Under the pieces are notes generated by a model. That model was given only the letters and a program-made list of their open reading frames with translations, was not told the DNA's origin and searched no databases. This document shows, one piece after another, positions 1 through 12,904 of a stretch of 64,000 nucleotides of DNA; position 1 is the first letter of the stretch; each line of letters begins with the position of its first letter. This DNA is from Sipunculus nudus (lineage: Eukaryota > Annelida > Sipuncula > Golfingiida > Sipunculidae): the NCBI GenBank assembly GCA_026874595.1, contig CM049316.1:69927676-69991675 (forward strand), read 5' to 3'. The position numbers were made by a program, and so were the translations under genes.

Positions 1-299
1 AGTGATCGGTTGGGCACGTAACTACCAACTAGATTGGTTAAAAATAACCAATATATTGGTCATTGTAACCAATCTGTTTTTGACTGCATGCAAAAGGTTA
101 TGAAATATGCTTTTTTAACTGTATGGAAAATGTTTCTCAAGTGCTTAACTTTCATTGTAAACTTGCATATAAATCGCGCACAGAGCACCTTGTATATAGT
201 TTGGGTATGCATGATGTGCGGGGCCGGATCGAGACGAAGGGTTGGACAATGAAACTTGCTCAAAATTTAATATTTGCGTTATTGTTTTTTTTTTCGACA
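1..299. other. AT-rich flank with ATTGGTTA inverted motifs
   Basis: No gene is seen. At about 33-82 the octamer ATTGGTTA and its complement TAACCAAT alternate and could form short hairpins. The stretch ends where LINE-derived coding sequence begins, near 300. Confidence 0.4.
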
Positions 300-908
300 A
301 AAGTACTCAGCATTACTCCTAGACTCGACTCAAAAAGTGCAAGGGACCGTGTAAAATCACTTAACGCTAAACTGAAGTCATTAGCTACGGAAGTCCCCTG
401 TTGTTTTGTAGATAATGATTCTAACTTTCTTCTCGGGTACGGGTCAGTTGACGATTCGCTCCTCCTTCGTGATTGTCTCCATCTATCTCGACGTGGAACA
501 GAACGATTATTGAAGAATCTTGATCTGCACTCCCTTACACGTTATCAGCAACGTACTGTAGCCCCAAGGTTCACGCTATCTTACTCTGATGTAACAAAGT
601 CGCATGACACTCGACCCCCGCCAGCTCATCTTAACCACAGACGGGTACCTCTTCAATCCATGGACTCCTTGCCACGACCAAACTTCGCTTGGTACCGGGA
701 CCGCAGACCACCAGCCTCTCGTATAAACCCAAACCAGAAGCAACGAGCTCCTTTAATTCCTGCAGATAGACGTCGCTGCAGGTTTTGTGGCGAGAAAGGA
801 CATTTTGAAACCTCTTGTGGGCACGGTGCCCCCATTATATGTTACAACTGTGGCCAGGCTAGTCATAAATCTAAAAACTGTCCACATAATCTTAGTTCAT
901 TCTTTTAG
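300..908 (+). pseudogene. LINE ORF1 fragment: esterase C-terminus plus two CCHC knuckles
   Basis: The open frame ending at 908 begins with the motif SITPR and continues through FVDNDSNFLLGYGS to RDCLHLSRRGTERLL. The last part resembles block V of SGNH hydrolases, where Asp and His of a D-x-x-H motif belong to the catalytic triad; here it reads DCLH. The N-terminal GDS block is missing through truncation. A basic linker follows, then two CX2CX4HX4C zinc knuckles, CRFCGEKGHFETSC (about 780-820) and CYNCGQASHKSKNC (about 840-880). Esterase domains are known in ORF1 of CR1-like LINEs; the double knuckle suggests RNA or nucleic-acid binding. The frame stays open upstream to about 123, but that part looks like flanking DNA, not ORF1. 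Domain calls rest on motif reading only. Confidence 0.75.
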
Positions 909-1115
909 GAATTTGGCACAATATCTACGGTTAATGTCAATAACGTAGATTCCGCCAGTTGCACTGCTCATTTTATGTAAACCACTTGCACTGGTTCGAT
1001 AATTAATCTTGTTCCTGACGATATTCATACCCTAGTTAAGCCGAATCGGTCTAAAGTTACAGCCAATTCTAAACTAGAGTCAAAAGTGACATAATCGGAA
1101 ATATCAAGAACGAAA

Positions 1116-2199
1116 TTGTCTCCTACACCAAATGGAGCTTCCAACGATGACCATAATTTGAATGTCTCATCCCCCTGCAGTGAAGTTAAGCTGCCTCCTC
1201 CGCAATCTGTTTCTCAGTTAAATGTATTAAGCTCACAAAATTCTAATTTATCACAAGACTCACCCATATATACAATACATTCGAAGTCAGATATCCTTGT
1301 TTTTCATTTGAATGTACGTAGCCTACTCCCCAAATTTGAACAGATCGAAGATCTGTTACATAAAAAGCATATTGACGTACCGTGCCTCAGTGAAACCTGG
1401 TTAGATGACACAGTATGTGATAACGAGCTATCAATCTCAGGTTTCAATATGTTTAAAAGACATCGTAACAGGCACGGAGGGGGCTTAATAGTATATACAA
1501 GGGACCACCTCACCTCAACATTTGTGCCCGAGTTACATATGGATGATATCGAAAACCTATGGATTAATATTAAATGTCCCCGCAAGGGCTCCTTTCTTAT
1601 AGGCGCTTTTTACCGCCCTCCCTCCGCTCCAACCAGCTTCTTCGAATCTGCGTCAATAAACATTGAACATTCCCTCTCGCTATGCCTAAACATTATTTTA
1701 ATCGGAGATTTTAACACTGACTACAAGAACGACAATCACCACAACCCACTTAAGTCCCTATAACCTCTTTGATTTAGAGCAGCTAATTGATGAACCTACT
1801 CGTGTGACTCAAACCTCCTCTAGTACTATCGATTTAATTATAACACCGAACCCACAAAATCATAAATTCTCTGGAGTGTATAAAACCTCCCTCAGTGATC
1901 ACTATGCAATATTTACTAACCTTCAATTTGAATCTTTGCATACAAAAAATGGGTTACATCACACATACCTTCGACGATCATACAGGAAATTTAATGAAAT
2001 AGCCTACCTTGATAACTTAAATAGAATAAAACATTTACTCATCCGCATCATACTCACTGCATCTGATGTAAATGATGCATGGACTCTCTGGAAAGAAGCC
2101 TTTTTCTACGTTTGTAATAAGCATGCACCTATCAGACAAGTCAGAGTAAAATCTCAAAAAAACCTTGTTTTAATGACAACGAAACTCGAGAAATTATGA
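1116..2199 (+). pseudogene. LINE ORF2 endonuclease domain, frameshifted
   Basis: An APE-type endonuclease is spread over two frames, 1116-1763 and 1804-2199. The first frame has FHLNVRSLLPKF (Asn motif), LSETWLDD (metal-binding Glu), a GGGLIVY strand, IGAFYRPP and LIGDFNTD (Asp/Asn). The second frame supplies STIDLIIT and SDHYAIFTNL, where SDH carries the catalytic His. In intact elements this enzyme nicks target DNA to prime reverse transcription. The frame change near 1760 breaks the protein between the GDFN and SDH motifs. The part before 1300 is Ser/Asn-rich without a recognised domain. Confidence 0.88.
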
Positions 2200-3424
2200 G
2201 GCAATGTGACTTCATGCATAAAAAATGGCTCAAAAACAACATTGAGACGGACTTAGTTATTTATAAACAAGTTCGAAATTTAGCTAACATTAAAATCAAA
2301 CAACATAAACGTAGATTTTATATGACTAAGATAGGCCAAGCTGGTATAAACCAGAAAAAGATATGGAACGTTGTAAACAGCATCTTAAAGAAAGCTCAGA
2401 ATAGCAATGATCTCCGGCACATTAATATTGAAGAAGCGGCCAAACACTTTGCTGATGTTGGCCTCCTACTGTCTGACAAATTTCCTTCATCATGCACGCA
2501 AAGCTTTGACATCCAAACATCGCCCAGTAACTTTGAATTTAATTTCATAACCTCCTCTCTAGTACAGCAGTTTCTAACAAGCCTACCTTCGAAAGTAAAA
2601 TCGATGCCAACGGTATATATTCGAAACTGGTGAGAAAAGCCTCACATATATTATGCGTCAGCTTGGCAAACCTTATTAACCGGTTTATTAGTGAAGCTAC
2701 CTTCCCCACTGAATGGAAATCCTCAAGAATCACTGCAATATACAAAGGTAAAGGATCCAAAGAAGATATTAATAATTATCGGCCTATTTCTGTTCTTCCT
2801 CATTTAGCATGCGTATTTGAAAAGGTTCTACATGCTCAAATTCTATACCACTTAAATCAACATGACATAATAACTCATGATCAATCTGCTTTCTTGAAAA
2901 ACCATTCGACTCAAACAAGTTTACATAAAGTTGTAGACAATTGGCTCCATGCAATTGATACTAAACGTTTCACAGGGGCTTGCTTCTTCGATCTCAAGAA
3001 ATGTTTCGACACCATCAATCATGACATTCTCTTAGAAAAAATAAAACATTACGGTTTCCATGGTAAATCACATAAACTGATTAAGAACTATCTCTCCGAT
3101 AGATCTCATGCTGTAAAAAAAGCTAACGCAGTATCTTCACAGCATCCTGTGAAAATTGGAATACCCCAAGGTTCTGTATTAGAACCCATATTATTTTTAA
3201 TTTATGTAAATGATCTTACTGGAAACACTGGCCTTTGTCAATGTAATCTTTTTGCAGATGACACCATTATTTACTATACAAGTAATGATCCCAACAAAAT
3301 TACACAGGAACTTCAACACGGCGTCACTACTTTATCTAAATGGTTTTATAATAATAAGCTCTCAATCAATATAGAAAAAAAACAACAACCATCCTCTTCA
3401 GATCCCCTTCTATGGAGACTTTAG
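2196..3424 (+). pseudogene. LINE ORF2 reverse transcriptase domain, frameshifted
   Basis: The linker between endonuclease and RT occupies 2196-2633, and the RT proper 2630-3424 in another frame. Successive RT blocks are visible: NNYRPISVLPHLACVFEKV, then DQSAFLKNHSTQTSL, FFDLKKCFDTINHDIL (an AFD-type block with Cys for Ala), IPQGSVLEPILFLIYVNDL, and the catalytic LFADDTIIYY. The two Asp of FADD are the metal ligands and are intact. The frame ends at 3424 just after the LSINIEK block, where active relatives continue. Shifts near 2630 and the stop at 3424 make it non-functional. Confidence 0.9.
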
Positions 3425-4039
3425 ACCTTAACAATCTAACAGTATCACTTACTTGGGGTTAGTGCTTAATGAAAACCTAACATGGTCAGATCATTCTGAA
3501 CAAATATGCAAAAAGCTCTCGTCTAAAGTATAGGTGCTCTCTTCAGGTGCAGTCGATACATACCTCAAGACACCGCATTGAAAATGTACACTGGCTTGAT
3601 TCAGCCACGTATTGACTACGGCCTCACAATCTGGGGAAATGCGCCTTCTTCATGTCTTACTCCCATTCAAAGTCTTCAAAATCGAGCCGCACGTATTATA
3701 AGTTGCAATTTTAATCATGATTGTAGCATAACAGCTATCCGTCAGTCCCTTTGCATCAAATCAGTTGAACAACGACATGAATATTTGACTCGCATCCTTA
3801 TGTTTAAATGTCTGAATAACCTAAGTCCATCCCATATGACCGACCGGTTCACGTTTGTTCGCCAAGTCCACCAACATGATACACGCAATAGCTATTCCAA
3901 TAAATTATATGTACCCAAACCTCGGACAGACTACTTAAAGAAATCATTTTTATGCCGAGGTCCTATTTTGTGGGACACATTAAATCAATCTCAAAGAAAC
4001 TGCTCCTCCTTACAGGTCTTTAAAAAAAGCATCATGTAA
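3425..4039 (+). pseudogene. LINE ORF2 C-terminal region
   Basis: After the stop, LINE coding sequence continues: a YLGLVLNENLTW-like segment about 3440-3490, an in-frame stop near 3530, then an open stretch to 4039. That stretch has GLIQPRIDYGLTIWG, LQNRAARIIS and SYFNKLYVP-like text (here NSYSNKLYVPKPRT), ending in WDTLNQS. This pattern is typical of the region after RT in CR1/Jockey-group LINEs. The frame terminates about 340 bp before the 3' tail. Confidence 0.85.
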
Positions 4040-4382
4040 TAAACCTCTGTGCTTTATATGTCATATATTGCATGCTATTTCAAACTCTGTTATATTTCAT
4101 ATTTATGTCACACTCATGATTGCCTTGTATATAACGTTGCATGTCAGAGTTTTATATTCATGTTTAATATCACATCTTGCTGTATAAAACGTTAAATGTC
4201 ATAGTTATATATTTTCATGTTAAATATCCCATCTTGCTGCATAATTTATCTTTAGTCACTTTTATTAATTCTGATTGCATTTTACATGTTTTATACATTG
4301 AATACCCTGTGGCAGATCAGACAATCTTGTCTGAACGGTCTACGCTGTATAAATATGTTTTAATAAATAAATAAATAAATAC
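4040..4382 (+). repeat. LINE 3' UTR with terminal hairpin and AATA tail
   Basis: The AT-rich 3' UTR contains an imperfect duplication of a roughly 70-bp segment (4130-4250, both halves with CATCTTGCTG). A clean hairpin lies at 4317-4334, arms TCAGACAA/TTGTCTGA with a 2-nt loop, about 30 bp before an (AATA)n tail at about 4363-4381. A 3' hairpin before a short repeat tail is typical of LINE ends recognised by their own RT. Confidence 0.75.
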
Positions 4383-5140
4383 TTAAAACATTGTAAAATA
4401 TACTAGTTTCCATAATACTATAAAATAGACATTTTCCATGAGCATGCGCACTACCTATATAGGCCTAACTGTCGTCTGCAGGGTTCTGGTCCAGATATAG
4501 TCAAATTAAAACAAATACAAACCAGCAATAATGATAAGGTATATTTTTAATGATGAATCATCAGAGATATGACAAAATACATTTTTTGTTGGTTGAAATT
4601 AAGGACCCGAACACTCGGTGTCACCGACAGGTGTCGCAACCGTTAAGAGAAAGGGCTGTTACAGAAGCGGTTACCCCTTCTTTTTTCAACAGCCGCAAAA
4701 ATCTGGAAAATAGAAGAATAATCCTATAATACCGAATACAGAGCCGGATTTCATCATGATGCATTTGAAACTACCCAACATTGCGCCGTACAGACTTAAA
4801 TGTCAAAATGTTTCTACAATGTTTAGCCATCTTGAATAGTGTTCTCGCACATATGGTGGCGCCACCTATGATAATTTTTTGTGTTATACCAGTGCACATA
4901 TTTCAGGAGTGGTTTGATATATTAAGTATGGCAACACCTCTGTACATGAGAAAGCGGTGTGGGTCCTTCCAGTTAAATGATAATATTTAATTAATCTAAT
5001 TACACTTCATCGGGCTTTGGTCAAGTCCAAGTCTGTGTATTTGGTAATGTTAATAGGCCTAAGTTCAACATTTAAATACTTACTTTGTAGATGTACTTGG
5101 CACACCCGCACTTAATCACTCTGAATTTGAGATAATGGCA
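4383..5140. other. Intergenic, single H-type unit near 4855
   Basis: No gene is seen. Position 4855-4866 is an exact GGTGGCGCCACC palindrome, in wording similar to the internal units of the H2 elements near 32 kb, so about 4780-4960 may be an isolated relic of such a unit. Confidence 0.4.
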
Positions 5141-5283
5141 GGGGTGTAGCCAGGATTGAGGGAGGGGAGGGGACCATGATCAGTGGCAGAGCCAGAAATT
5201 CGAAGGGGGGGGGGGGGGGGCTAGGGGCGCTAATATGCATGTATGGGTACTTTGAAAACAGTTATATATACGTGTATATGCAC

Positions 5284-5337
<54 letters not shown>

Positions 5338-5720
5338 AATAATTTTATTTTTACTATACGTTATATATTTTAGTGTAAGAAAATATGATTTTTTTTATTT
5401 TCAATTATGAACCATGGTTTCATTAAGGTTAGTTACAGGTACATGGGGAGGGTTGGGAGGGGGTATCATATTGGGAAATTTTAAATATGCAATGTAAAGA
5501 GGAAAATTTGAGGCAATTTTCACAAAAATTGAGGATTTCCTGTTCCTGAAAAACTGTTCCCTTATGTCTTTGTGTTATGTAGTCAAACTGTAGAGAGGTT
5601 CAATATTTAATATTTTTATTTATTCAAAATTAGGATATAAAATTTCAATCGTTTTGAAACAAGTCAATGGCGCAAAGGCGCATTTACGTTTGTAACTTGT
5701 AACTAGGAGATATACCCCCT
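5141..5720 (+). repeat. Dispersed repeat X, copy 1
   Basis: The left end has GGTGTAGCCAGGATTGAGGG, then CAGTGGCAGAGCCAGAAATT and a G-run (about 5206-5220). The right part (5400-5700) matches 22225-22510 closely, including AACCATGGTTTCATTAAGG. The CAGTGGCG...CCAG-type wording resembles hAT-like termini, but no paired TIR was established. A (TA)n array interrupts this copy, whereas copy 2 carries a 1.2 kb tandem array at the same place. Confidence 0.7.
5284..5333. repeat. (TA)n microsatellite
   Basis: About 25 uninterrupted TA units lie inside repeat X copy 1. Confidence 0.97.
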
Positions 5721-6920
5721 CTCACACTGAGGAGAAAATTTTTAAATTATGTAGTCAAAACGGAGAATTCGGTGGCACTTTCTGTGGAATATATGCAGAA
5801 TTTCAATCCCTGAATTCACCAACATTTTATGACCTTTAAATACCTGAAACCTATTGTATTTTGATATAATTTAGTGTTTAAACTACCTCAGCACTAATGT
5901 GAAGAAATTAACACCCATCTCTCAGCAGACCCTTGCATGATTTGTTTTATGTATAAGTTGGTTAATATAATAGTAATTAAAATATATCTATATTATATAT
6001 AGAGGGAGGAGGTGGTCCACTGCCATGACCTCAATATTTGCCACACTTCCAACTGATGTACTGTACATACAGTTATTGGTTACGACTTAAATACTACCTT
6101 GATATTTATGAATATTAACCTTCCTCAAAACTCCTGTTCTGCTCCCAAACCTTTAAATTTTATACCGTGTTAGGATCGCCGATTTTTATACTTCATTACT
6201 TTTTAAGTGGGGCTAAAAATAAATCAAACCCAGTGTTTGTAATTTTCCACCCTTATGCGAATAAATTACCTATATGACACAATGTGTTTAACTATTTCGA
6301 ACAGCCTGACTTAATTGTTATCGACTGACCTTTTGATCTAAAAAAAAAGTGACAATGTCACTCGCAGCATAGACTGTCAAAGTGATCGATCATTTTTTCC
6401 CCAGGTACCAGTTTCCACGATGACATAAACTTAAATTTGTCGGGTTATATACAAAGTAATCATATCGCCGGGCTAAAACGGTGATACCACTGCATTTATC
6501 TAAACTAAAATAAAAGCTGATTAAAAACTAAAATAAAATTTTGGAGAGCGCCACGAAATCTTGCATGCAAGATAAAAAAAAGAAACGCACCGGATTTTGA
6601 AAACATCCAAGAAATTAAATTTGCTACAAAAATAAGGAAAATTAACAAGAACGAATAAAATTGTAAATTACTGCTGGTAATACCAGTGTAGGATAAATGT
6701 AGAAGTAAAAAGAGGGTCTGACTGATGGAGATGTACATACACATGACAAAATAAACACATTCATTCTAATATAATATGAAAAAAAAAGAGAAAAATTGTC
6801 AAAATGTGTAAATAATATTGTTTATGTGCATCTGTTAAGTGGGTCAAAATCAATCACTGTTGAAATAATGGCACATTTTTCCAAATGGATAAAGGACAAA
6901 AGGTAAACAACATTAATGTA
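5721..6920. other. Intergenic, nothing recognised
   Basis: AT-rich sequence with no coding, RNA or element signature on either strand. Small open frames here have no recognisable domain. Confidence 0.5.
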
Positions 6921-6924
6921 TAGA

Positions 6925-7095
6925 GCATGTATTCATGAAAAGTATTCATGAATGTAAATACTTCTGCAATGTATTTGAATATACGAATACAAATACTTTG
7001 TACTTTTTACAAATGTATTTGAATACAAATACGAATACTGAAAATGCCTGTATTCGAATACAATGAATAAGAATACTGAATACGAATACCCCATG
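6925..7095. repeat. Cryptic GTATTCGAATAC-type simple repeat
   Basis: GAATAC, GTATTC, AAATAC and GTATTT recur more than ten times in 170 bp, many as the palindromes GTATTCGAATAC or GTATTTGAATAC. Similar text recurs at 15043-15075 and 61385-61550. Confidence 0.7.
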
Positions 7096-7268
7096 TCTGG
7101 CTGGTATAATTAATAAAGGAGAGAATATTTGTTATACCAGAGATTATTAATTAATAATTAAGTAACTGTGCTTTGCAGTACATCTTGATCTGGCAAAACT
7201 GTAAAATTATTCATATATACGGAGTCACGTTTGAACTGGAGCCATATTGTTCTACGCTGACACCTGGT

Positions 7269-7300
7269 TTATTGTTTGTTTGTTTGTTTGTTTGTTTGGC
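7269..7300. repeat. (GTTT)n microsatellite
   Basis: About seven GTTT units in a row, interrupted once. Confidence 0.9.
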
Positions 7301-7403
7301 TTTTATTTTCTCAAAAATGAAGATTACACAAGCAAAAATAAACAAGATACCAATATTAGAACAATCATTGGTTAAAGTGTTTATGACACTTTTAAAAAAT
7401 AGT

Positions 7404-7545
7404 AATAGTAATAATATTATCATTACCATCACCACCATTATTATTATTAATAATAATAGTATTACCACTAACAATAATCAATATAACAATGACGATAATA
7501 ATAATAATAATAAATACAATAATTATAATAATAATAAAATAGCAA
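7404..7545. repeat. (AAT)n/(ATT)n-rich simple sequence
   Basis: A mixture of AAT, ATT and ACC triplets. The Asn/Ile-rich open frame across it (7173-7691) is a by-product of the repeat and not a gene. Confidence 0.85.
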
Positions 7546-7699
7546 TACTAACAACAGCAACACAGCGGAATGTATGCAATCAACAGATACAGTTCAATAT
7601 AATAATAGAAAACCCATTAGTCTGTGCTTTGTTAATTCACAATCAGCTGAGCCAGTTAAACTTTGTTTTTTTTTCACAAACGCAAGGATGACAATTTCA

Positions 7700-9560
7700 C
7701 AAAAGTCCCTGTGTTGTAAAACATATATAATCTTTAATGGATTTTCATAGCAAAATGATTGAATGGACTTTCTCGACATTTGGCATGAGTGTTTTTCTCA
7801 GTAATTAATTACCCAATCTGCATTCTTATCTACATTCCTCGTGTTTTGTTTACCAGCGTGCCTTACCCGTACTGCATGCATACATATTATACTGTGACGT
7901 CATTTATATCTACTGAGACAGTTAAAGCAATAATTTAGTAATATATTGGTGTGTTATTGTGGATTGTGAAAGTTTTCACTCCCTAAGTTGCCATATCGAT
8001 CTGAAAAATGATAAGTTAATATAAAAAGGAAGAAAACAAAGCCCAACAAAGAGTACACAATGCGGGCCACATGTATGCTTGTTATCAACAATGGAGCGAT
8101 GAATCAGTTCACTGTCTTTGTTGGCATAGGGGAGACCGTGTAACGTTTGATATGACGGAGAGTGAACTTGCAGTCGGATAAATGGGAGCGTTTAACCAGA
8201 CAAGATCCGGTCAGGACACGGGAATGCACATATGTGCTCTCAGAACAGGATTCTCCATGAAGGATTCTAACTGCGGAGGGAGTTTAGTGGCAAGGTAACG
8301 TTTATCGACTAACCGGAGAAACGCTTTTATTGTGACCATGCCAAAATCCTCAAATTTTAGTAGCATTAAAACTGTCTGTGTTCATAGTTGCCAGCTTGCT
8401 GCATAAATACTTATGTGATAACTTCAATAATGCTAAATCATTTTTCACGGATGTTACCACCTAGGATGTCCGCAGTTCTGAAGATTCTGAAGAAATCTGT
8501 GTTTCTGGTCAGCAGGTTTTTCTCAATTTCAGCAGTGACTAATTAATTTTTTTGTCTGAAATTTAGCACCAAAAGTATATAACTAAGGGGTGGGTGCGAT
8601 ATTCAGTATAGACTTTTTCGAATGACAGCTTAGACATCTTTCCCGCGATCAAAAGCTTTCAATAAATTAATAATGTACATGTAATAACATATAATGTAAT
8701 GTCAGCTGTTAAGTCACTCACCAGTAGAAACTCATAATTTAAAAAGACAAAGCTAAATGATATATGAAAGCTCATCAGTTACATATTTTATTTCAAAAAC
8801 AATTTATGTGAAGATTTTTATGATACATAACCTTTCAGACACAGTGAAATTTGATAGAGTTGAACAATTGACAAATGTAGTATTCGCACCTGGTAAGAAA
8901 TTTAATTCCTTCAGGTTACTGTGCTTTACTACTATAGTATATATACACTAGAGTGTGCTGATAATCAAGCGTGTTATCAAATTGGATTTACAACTAATTA
9001 ATACAACAAGTTATCAACTGATTCTGCTATCACGTGTCCCACAAGTGGCACTTCAGGGGACTTTCGGACTCTATGGATGCTTCAATTTAACACTTTCCGG
9101 GCAACACTGTCCTATGAATCTGTCACTTTCCCAAATAATGGCGACATTTGCCTCTTCCGGGGTGACCCAGACATCAAATCTGAAATATTTGTGATTACAA
9201 TACATGACACCAACCAGAAATGAACGTTATCAGGAATGCAGGTCTCCGCCATGTGGGCGGTCCTTGCACATGTGGGGTACTCCGCAACCTGGGTTTTCAT
9301 TCACTTATTGGCCCATATTCCCCAAGTTCCTTTTTTGCAGAAGTTTCCGAACAAGTTTTTGCATTCACTTATTCGGTCCATATTCCCCTTTCCAATCGTG
9401 CATATGTGACTGCAATCTTGTGAATATTTCTGAAAGATTTTCCTGGATCCGGATCATGAGCCGGACCCACACCAGAATCAGATCTATTCCTCATTTGCTC
9501 AGGTGGCCTTAAAATTTCACGGGAATTCGTTCTTGATTGCATGAGTAACGTTGTAAACAA
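7700..9560. other. Intergenic, no gene supported
   Basis: 8040-8300 is less AT-rich than its surroundings and could hold an exon, but no splice-flanked frame with a recognised domain was found. The small frames near 8757-9512 have no family resemblance that I can see. Confidence 0.4.
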
Positions 9561-9602
9561 ACACACACACACACACACACATGCACACACTAACACACAC
9601 AC
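9561..9602. repeat. (CA)n microsatellite
   Basis: About twenty CA units with two interruptions. Confidence 0.93.
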
Positions 9603-10084
9603 GAACAGGAATGATTAACGCATCCCTCCTGGCGGAGTCAATAATCGGAAGATGCGGTTAAGATGAAATATAATCAAAGCTTCCAGAATATCTATATTAT
9701 CCTTTTTTATGGATATTTTATGAATTCCACAAACCCACTGATGACCATAAAGTTAATTGATTACATAACAATGATGCTGATCGGATGCTGCCTTTTTATA
9801 CTTTATAAAAGTAACCAACTATAAGAATGATGGCTAATGAGGAACAAGTGAACCATGGACCATGACGCTCAGCTGCAAAGCCTGACTTTAAACAAATTGG
9901 GCTAATAATTTTTTTAATCTTTGTTGGATGGCAGAAACATATTTTGTACAGATACTTGTTGGTCTAAGACAAAATATATGACTATGTTGAGCTAACAAGA
10001 GCTTAAATGCCAGTGAGATGACTAATATACCTGTCAGTCTCAACGTATTTATATATAACTGCTATGTCAATGTACCTTGAGACA

Positions 10085-10129
<45 letters not shown>

Positions 10130-12904
10130 ATTGCGTATATATTAGAAAATGAATTATGAATGCGTTGCTCTAAACTAAACTAAACAGGTATATAAATACT
10201 ATACACTTTGTCATGCATCTTGCATGGGCTTTTATTTATCCTGATGCAGTGCATTTTAGATATTCAGTGCATGCTGCACTTAATGTCTTAAAAATCGATG
10301 TCAGTTGGAATCTGTTCGGGCTTGTCATACAAATTCTTTAAACAAACATGTAGTTAAGTGACATATTTAATATAAACGTGAGTATAATATATGCAAGACT
10401 TGTGTTTATTTTGAACGTTATAAAGGAGACTAAACGTACCTTTATGAAGAGTAAATCTGTATAATGAATATGATGATGATTATCAGAATGGGTACCTGAT
10501 GTAAAACAATGTAATATGCGTTTTGTTGCACGCGTTCGAACCCTGTGGCCATTTGACCAACTTCAATTGCGGAAAACAATGCAAAAAAGTGACACACTCC
10601 CGAATTGATGACGAAGAAGGTAATTAGCCCAGGTGCTTGAATCTGCAAGTATCACTAATAATTAATTAATACATTGTAACTGCAAGCAGGGGAATTTTCA
10701 CACTAAAAAAAATACAAAGAGTGTATTGGTTGTCACAAAATGGCATATACATTCCCTTCTTAAACAATGGCAAAATTAAAAACTTAGAGAACTTTCCAAT
10801 AGAAAAGATTGAAATGGGCTATACTTTGTGTCTTTTTAGAATGCATCCTATCTGGGTGGACTGCCACTGAAAGTAAATACCCGAGTATAACTAATAGGCA
10901 CAAGATTTAAGGCGTCGTTAGCTATTGATTCTAAAGTCACATACTAACGGTAAATAATGTGTTTAATACTCAATGGCAAAAAATGTATCACCTTAAAATT
11001 TTATATTCATCAAAGTTAATATATTTTGATTATTTGACACCAATATGGTTGAGACTGATAAAACAGATCAAATGAGAACTTATATTTGAGCAAAAAAAAA
11101 AAAAGTAACAGAACGCCAAAGACGTGGTGATAATAATTTGCCCCCTGCTCCAACATAAAATTATGCAAGTTTCACTTATATCACCCAAAAAAACCGTAAA
11201 GAACTTGTCATCACAGAAAGTTTTTTTCTCAGGTGATTTCATCTGCAGGTCCAAGATTTTGTATAGAAATAAAAAGAAATTAAGAAGGAGAAGCATTTTT
11301 TTGTGATTTTTAAAGTTTTCGTATATTTACATACATAATTAATGAATTTCGAAAATATGTGGAAAAGGGGAAAATGCTAGCGGTATTTGATAAATCAAAA
11401 ATAATACAAATAGGTCAAGAATTAAAGTTTTTTTTGTAATTTGAAAAAAAACCCAAAATGATAAAGGTCAAAATTCTACATGGGTGTTTCAAAGCTCATG
11501 ACTAGTCCTATAAGAGAAAACAAACAAAATGAAATCAGTCAGAAAATAAGTATTTTATTGTGATTTTGCTTACATTTGCATTAAAAGTTAATTTCAAAGT
11601 TCAGAAGCTGTTTCAAAGCCCATATCTAGCCCATTCAGATAAAATTTTTGCTTATCGGGCCTATGGCCGGATCAGCCAAAATAGCCAAACGACTATAAGG
11701 CAAATGTTGTTAAAATGTATTCATTATTATGATTAAAGTTTACTATTCGGAATTTGAATGCAGGAAACGTGTGAATCGCTTTTCCATATTGGAAGTGACG
11801 GGTTGTTTTTTCATGAACCTCTCACCAAACTTATAATAAAGTCTGATCGGGATAAATACTGAAATATGTATGAAAGGTATATGATTTATATATCACATTT
11901 AAAGTTAATCTGTAAAAATATTACTGGAAAATCAAATGTTCAGATTGATTGCTTGAGGACCATGTAAATAGCCTGAATAGCCTTAAAATGGATATAAAGA
12001 AAGTGCATCATATTGTATTACTAAAATGATCAATTTGCATGCTATTTTTATGGCCATGCAGTTATACAGTATTGATAAGAAACCTTGGGATAAAGACAAC
12101 TCTGAATTCAACTCTGACAACGCCAATACGAATGAACTGAAAACTATAACAAAGAAAAAATTAATTCTGAAGGAAGGGATGTGAGTGTCCGGTTGCAATG
12201 ATATAAACTCCCATGATAATTAGCCATACAAGTTCATGAAAATTCCCGAAAAAAATATTCTTCTTTATAGTTTAGTACTATATACTGTGAACAAGAGAGA
12301 TCACTTACCTGATAAAACTAGAAAGGAAGTTGTCCTCAGGCAGCAATTGTTAGGAAAATGGACCCCAACATAAACAATCCAACAACACTGCCAAGCTCAT
12401 GCCGAATATTCTGAAACCTTCCTGTTTCTATTCCAGTGGCAAGAACAGAACTTTGTCTCAGTAAAATGGAATAGAATATTCCAAGTAAAATCGTCGCGAT
12501 AACCATTTTTTATGGTTTGCAGCTGAATAAGACGGAGTGAGACAGGTATGAGTGTTGCCTGAAACACGGATGATACATATTCTAATAACTTCTAATAACA
12601 AGTGCTGTTTTTAGCATAAATGAATTGGTTGTCAGTGCCGTGGGTTACATGACCAAAGGTTTATATACCGAGCCTGTATTTCCACATTTAGTGATGTAAT
12701 AAGGTGATCTTTATCTCCTGTAAAACATGTATCATTTGGTAAATATAAACGCGGGGATAGCACGAAAGGTCCGGAAAACTTAACCTCACTTCGTCAGCTA
12801 AGTCAATATACAGATGTGACAAGAGCACCGCAGGAGTGCATAATACGCCAGTCATATGTGTTGTGACCTCTGACCTCATTAATATATCTGCGCAATATGC
12901 GTTA
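9603..12904. other. Intergenic, nothing recognised
   Basis: Long AT-rich stretch holding a (TA)n array at about 10087-10126 and no supported gene or RNA. Open frames here are short and of biased composition. Confidence 0.5.

Larger units (their letters stand above)
300..4382 (+). mobile_element. CR1/L2-type LINE, 5'-truncated and decayed
   Basis: Remains of a non-LTR retrotransposon in the order ORF1 (esterase tail plus zinc knuckles), apurinic-type endonuclease, reverse transcriptase, C-terminal region, 3' UTR with hairpin, short (AATA)n tail. The reading frame changes at least three times between 1116 and 3424, and in-frame stops occur near 3424 and 3530, so the copy is dead. Its left edge falls inside the ORF1 esterase domain, as expected for incomplete reverse transcription from the 3' end. 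An esterase in ORF1 together with a short microsatellite tail fits the CR1/L2 superfamily. The exact clade was not determined, and no clear target-site duplication was seen. Confidence 0.9.

Noticed and set aside
123-300. Signal peptide (MKLAQNLIFALLFFFSTKVLS) of a secreted protein
   Set aside because: The hydrophobic stretch lies left of the LINE ORF1 homology and comes from T-rich flanking DNA; the downstream text is ORF1 esterase.
7173-7691. Asn-rich 172-codon protein
   Set aside because: Its composition is produced by (AAT)n repeats; there is no conserved domain.
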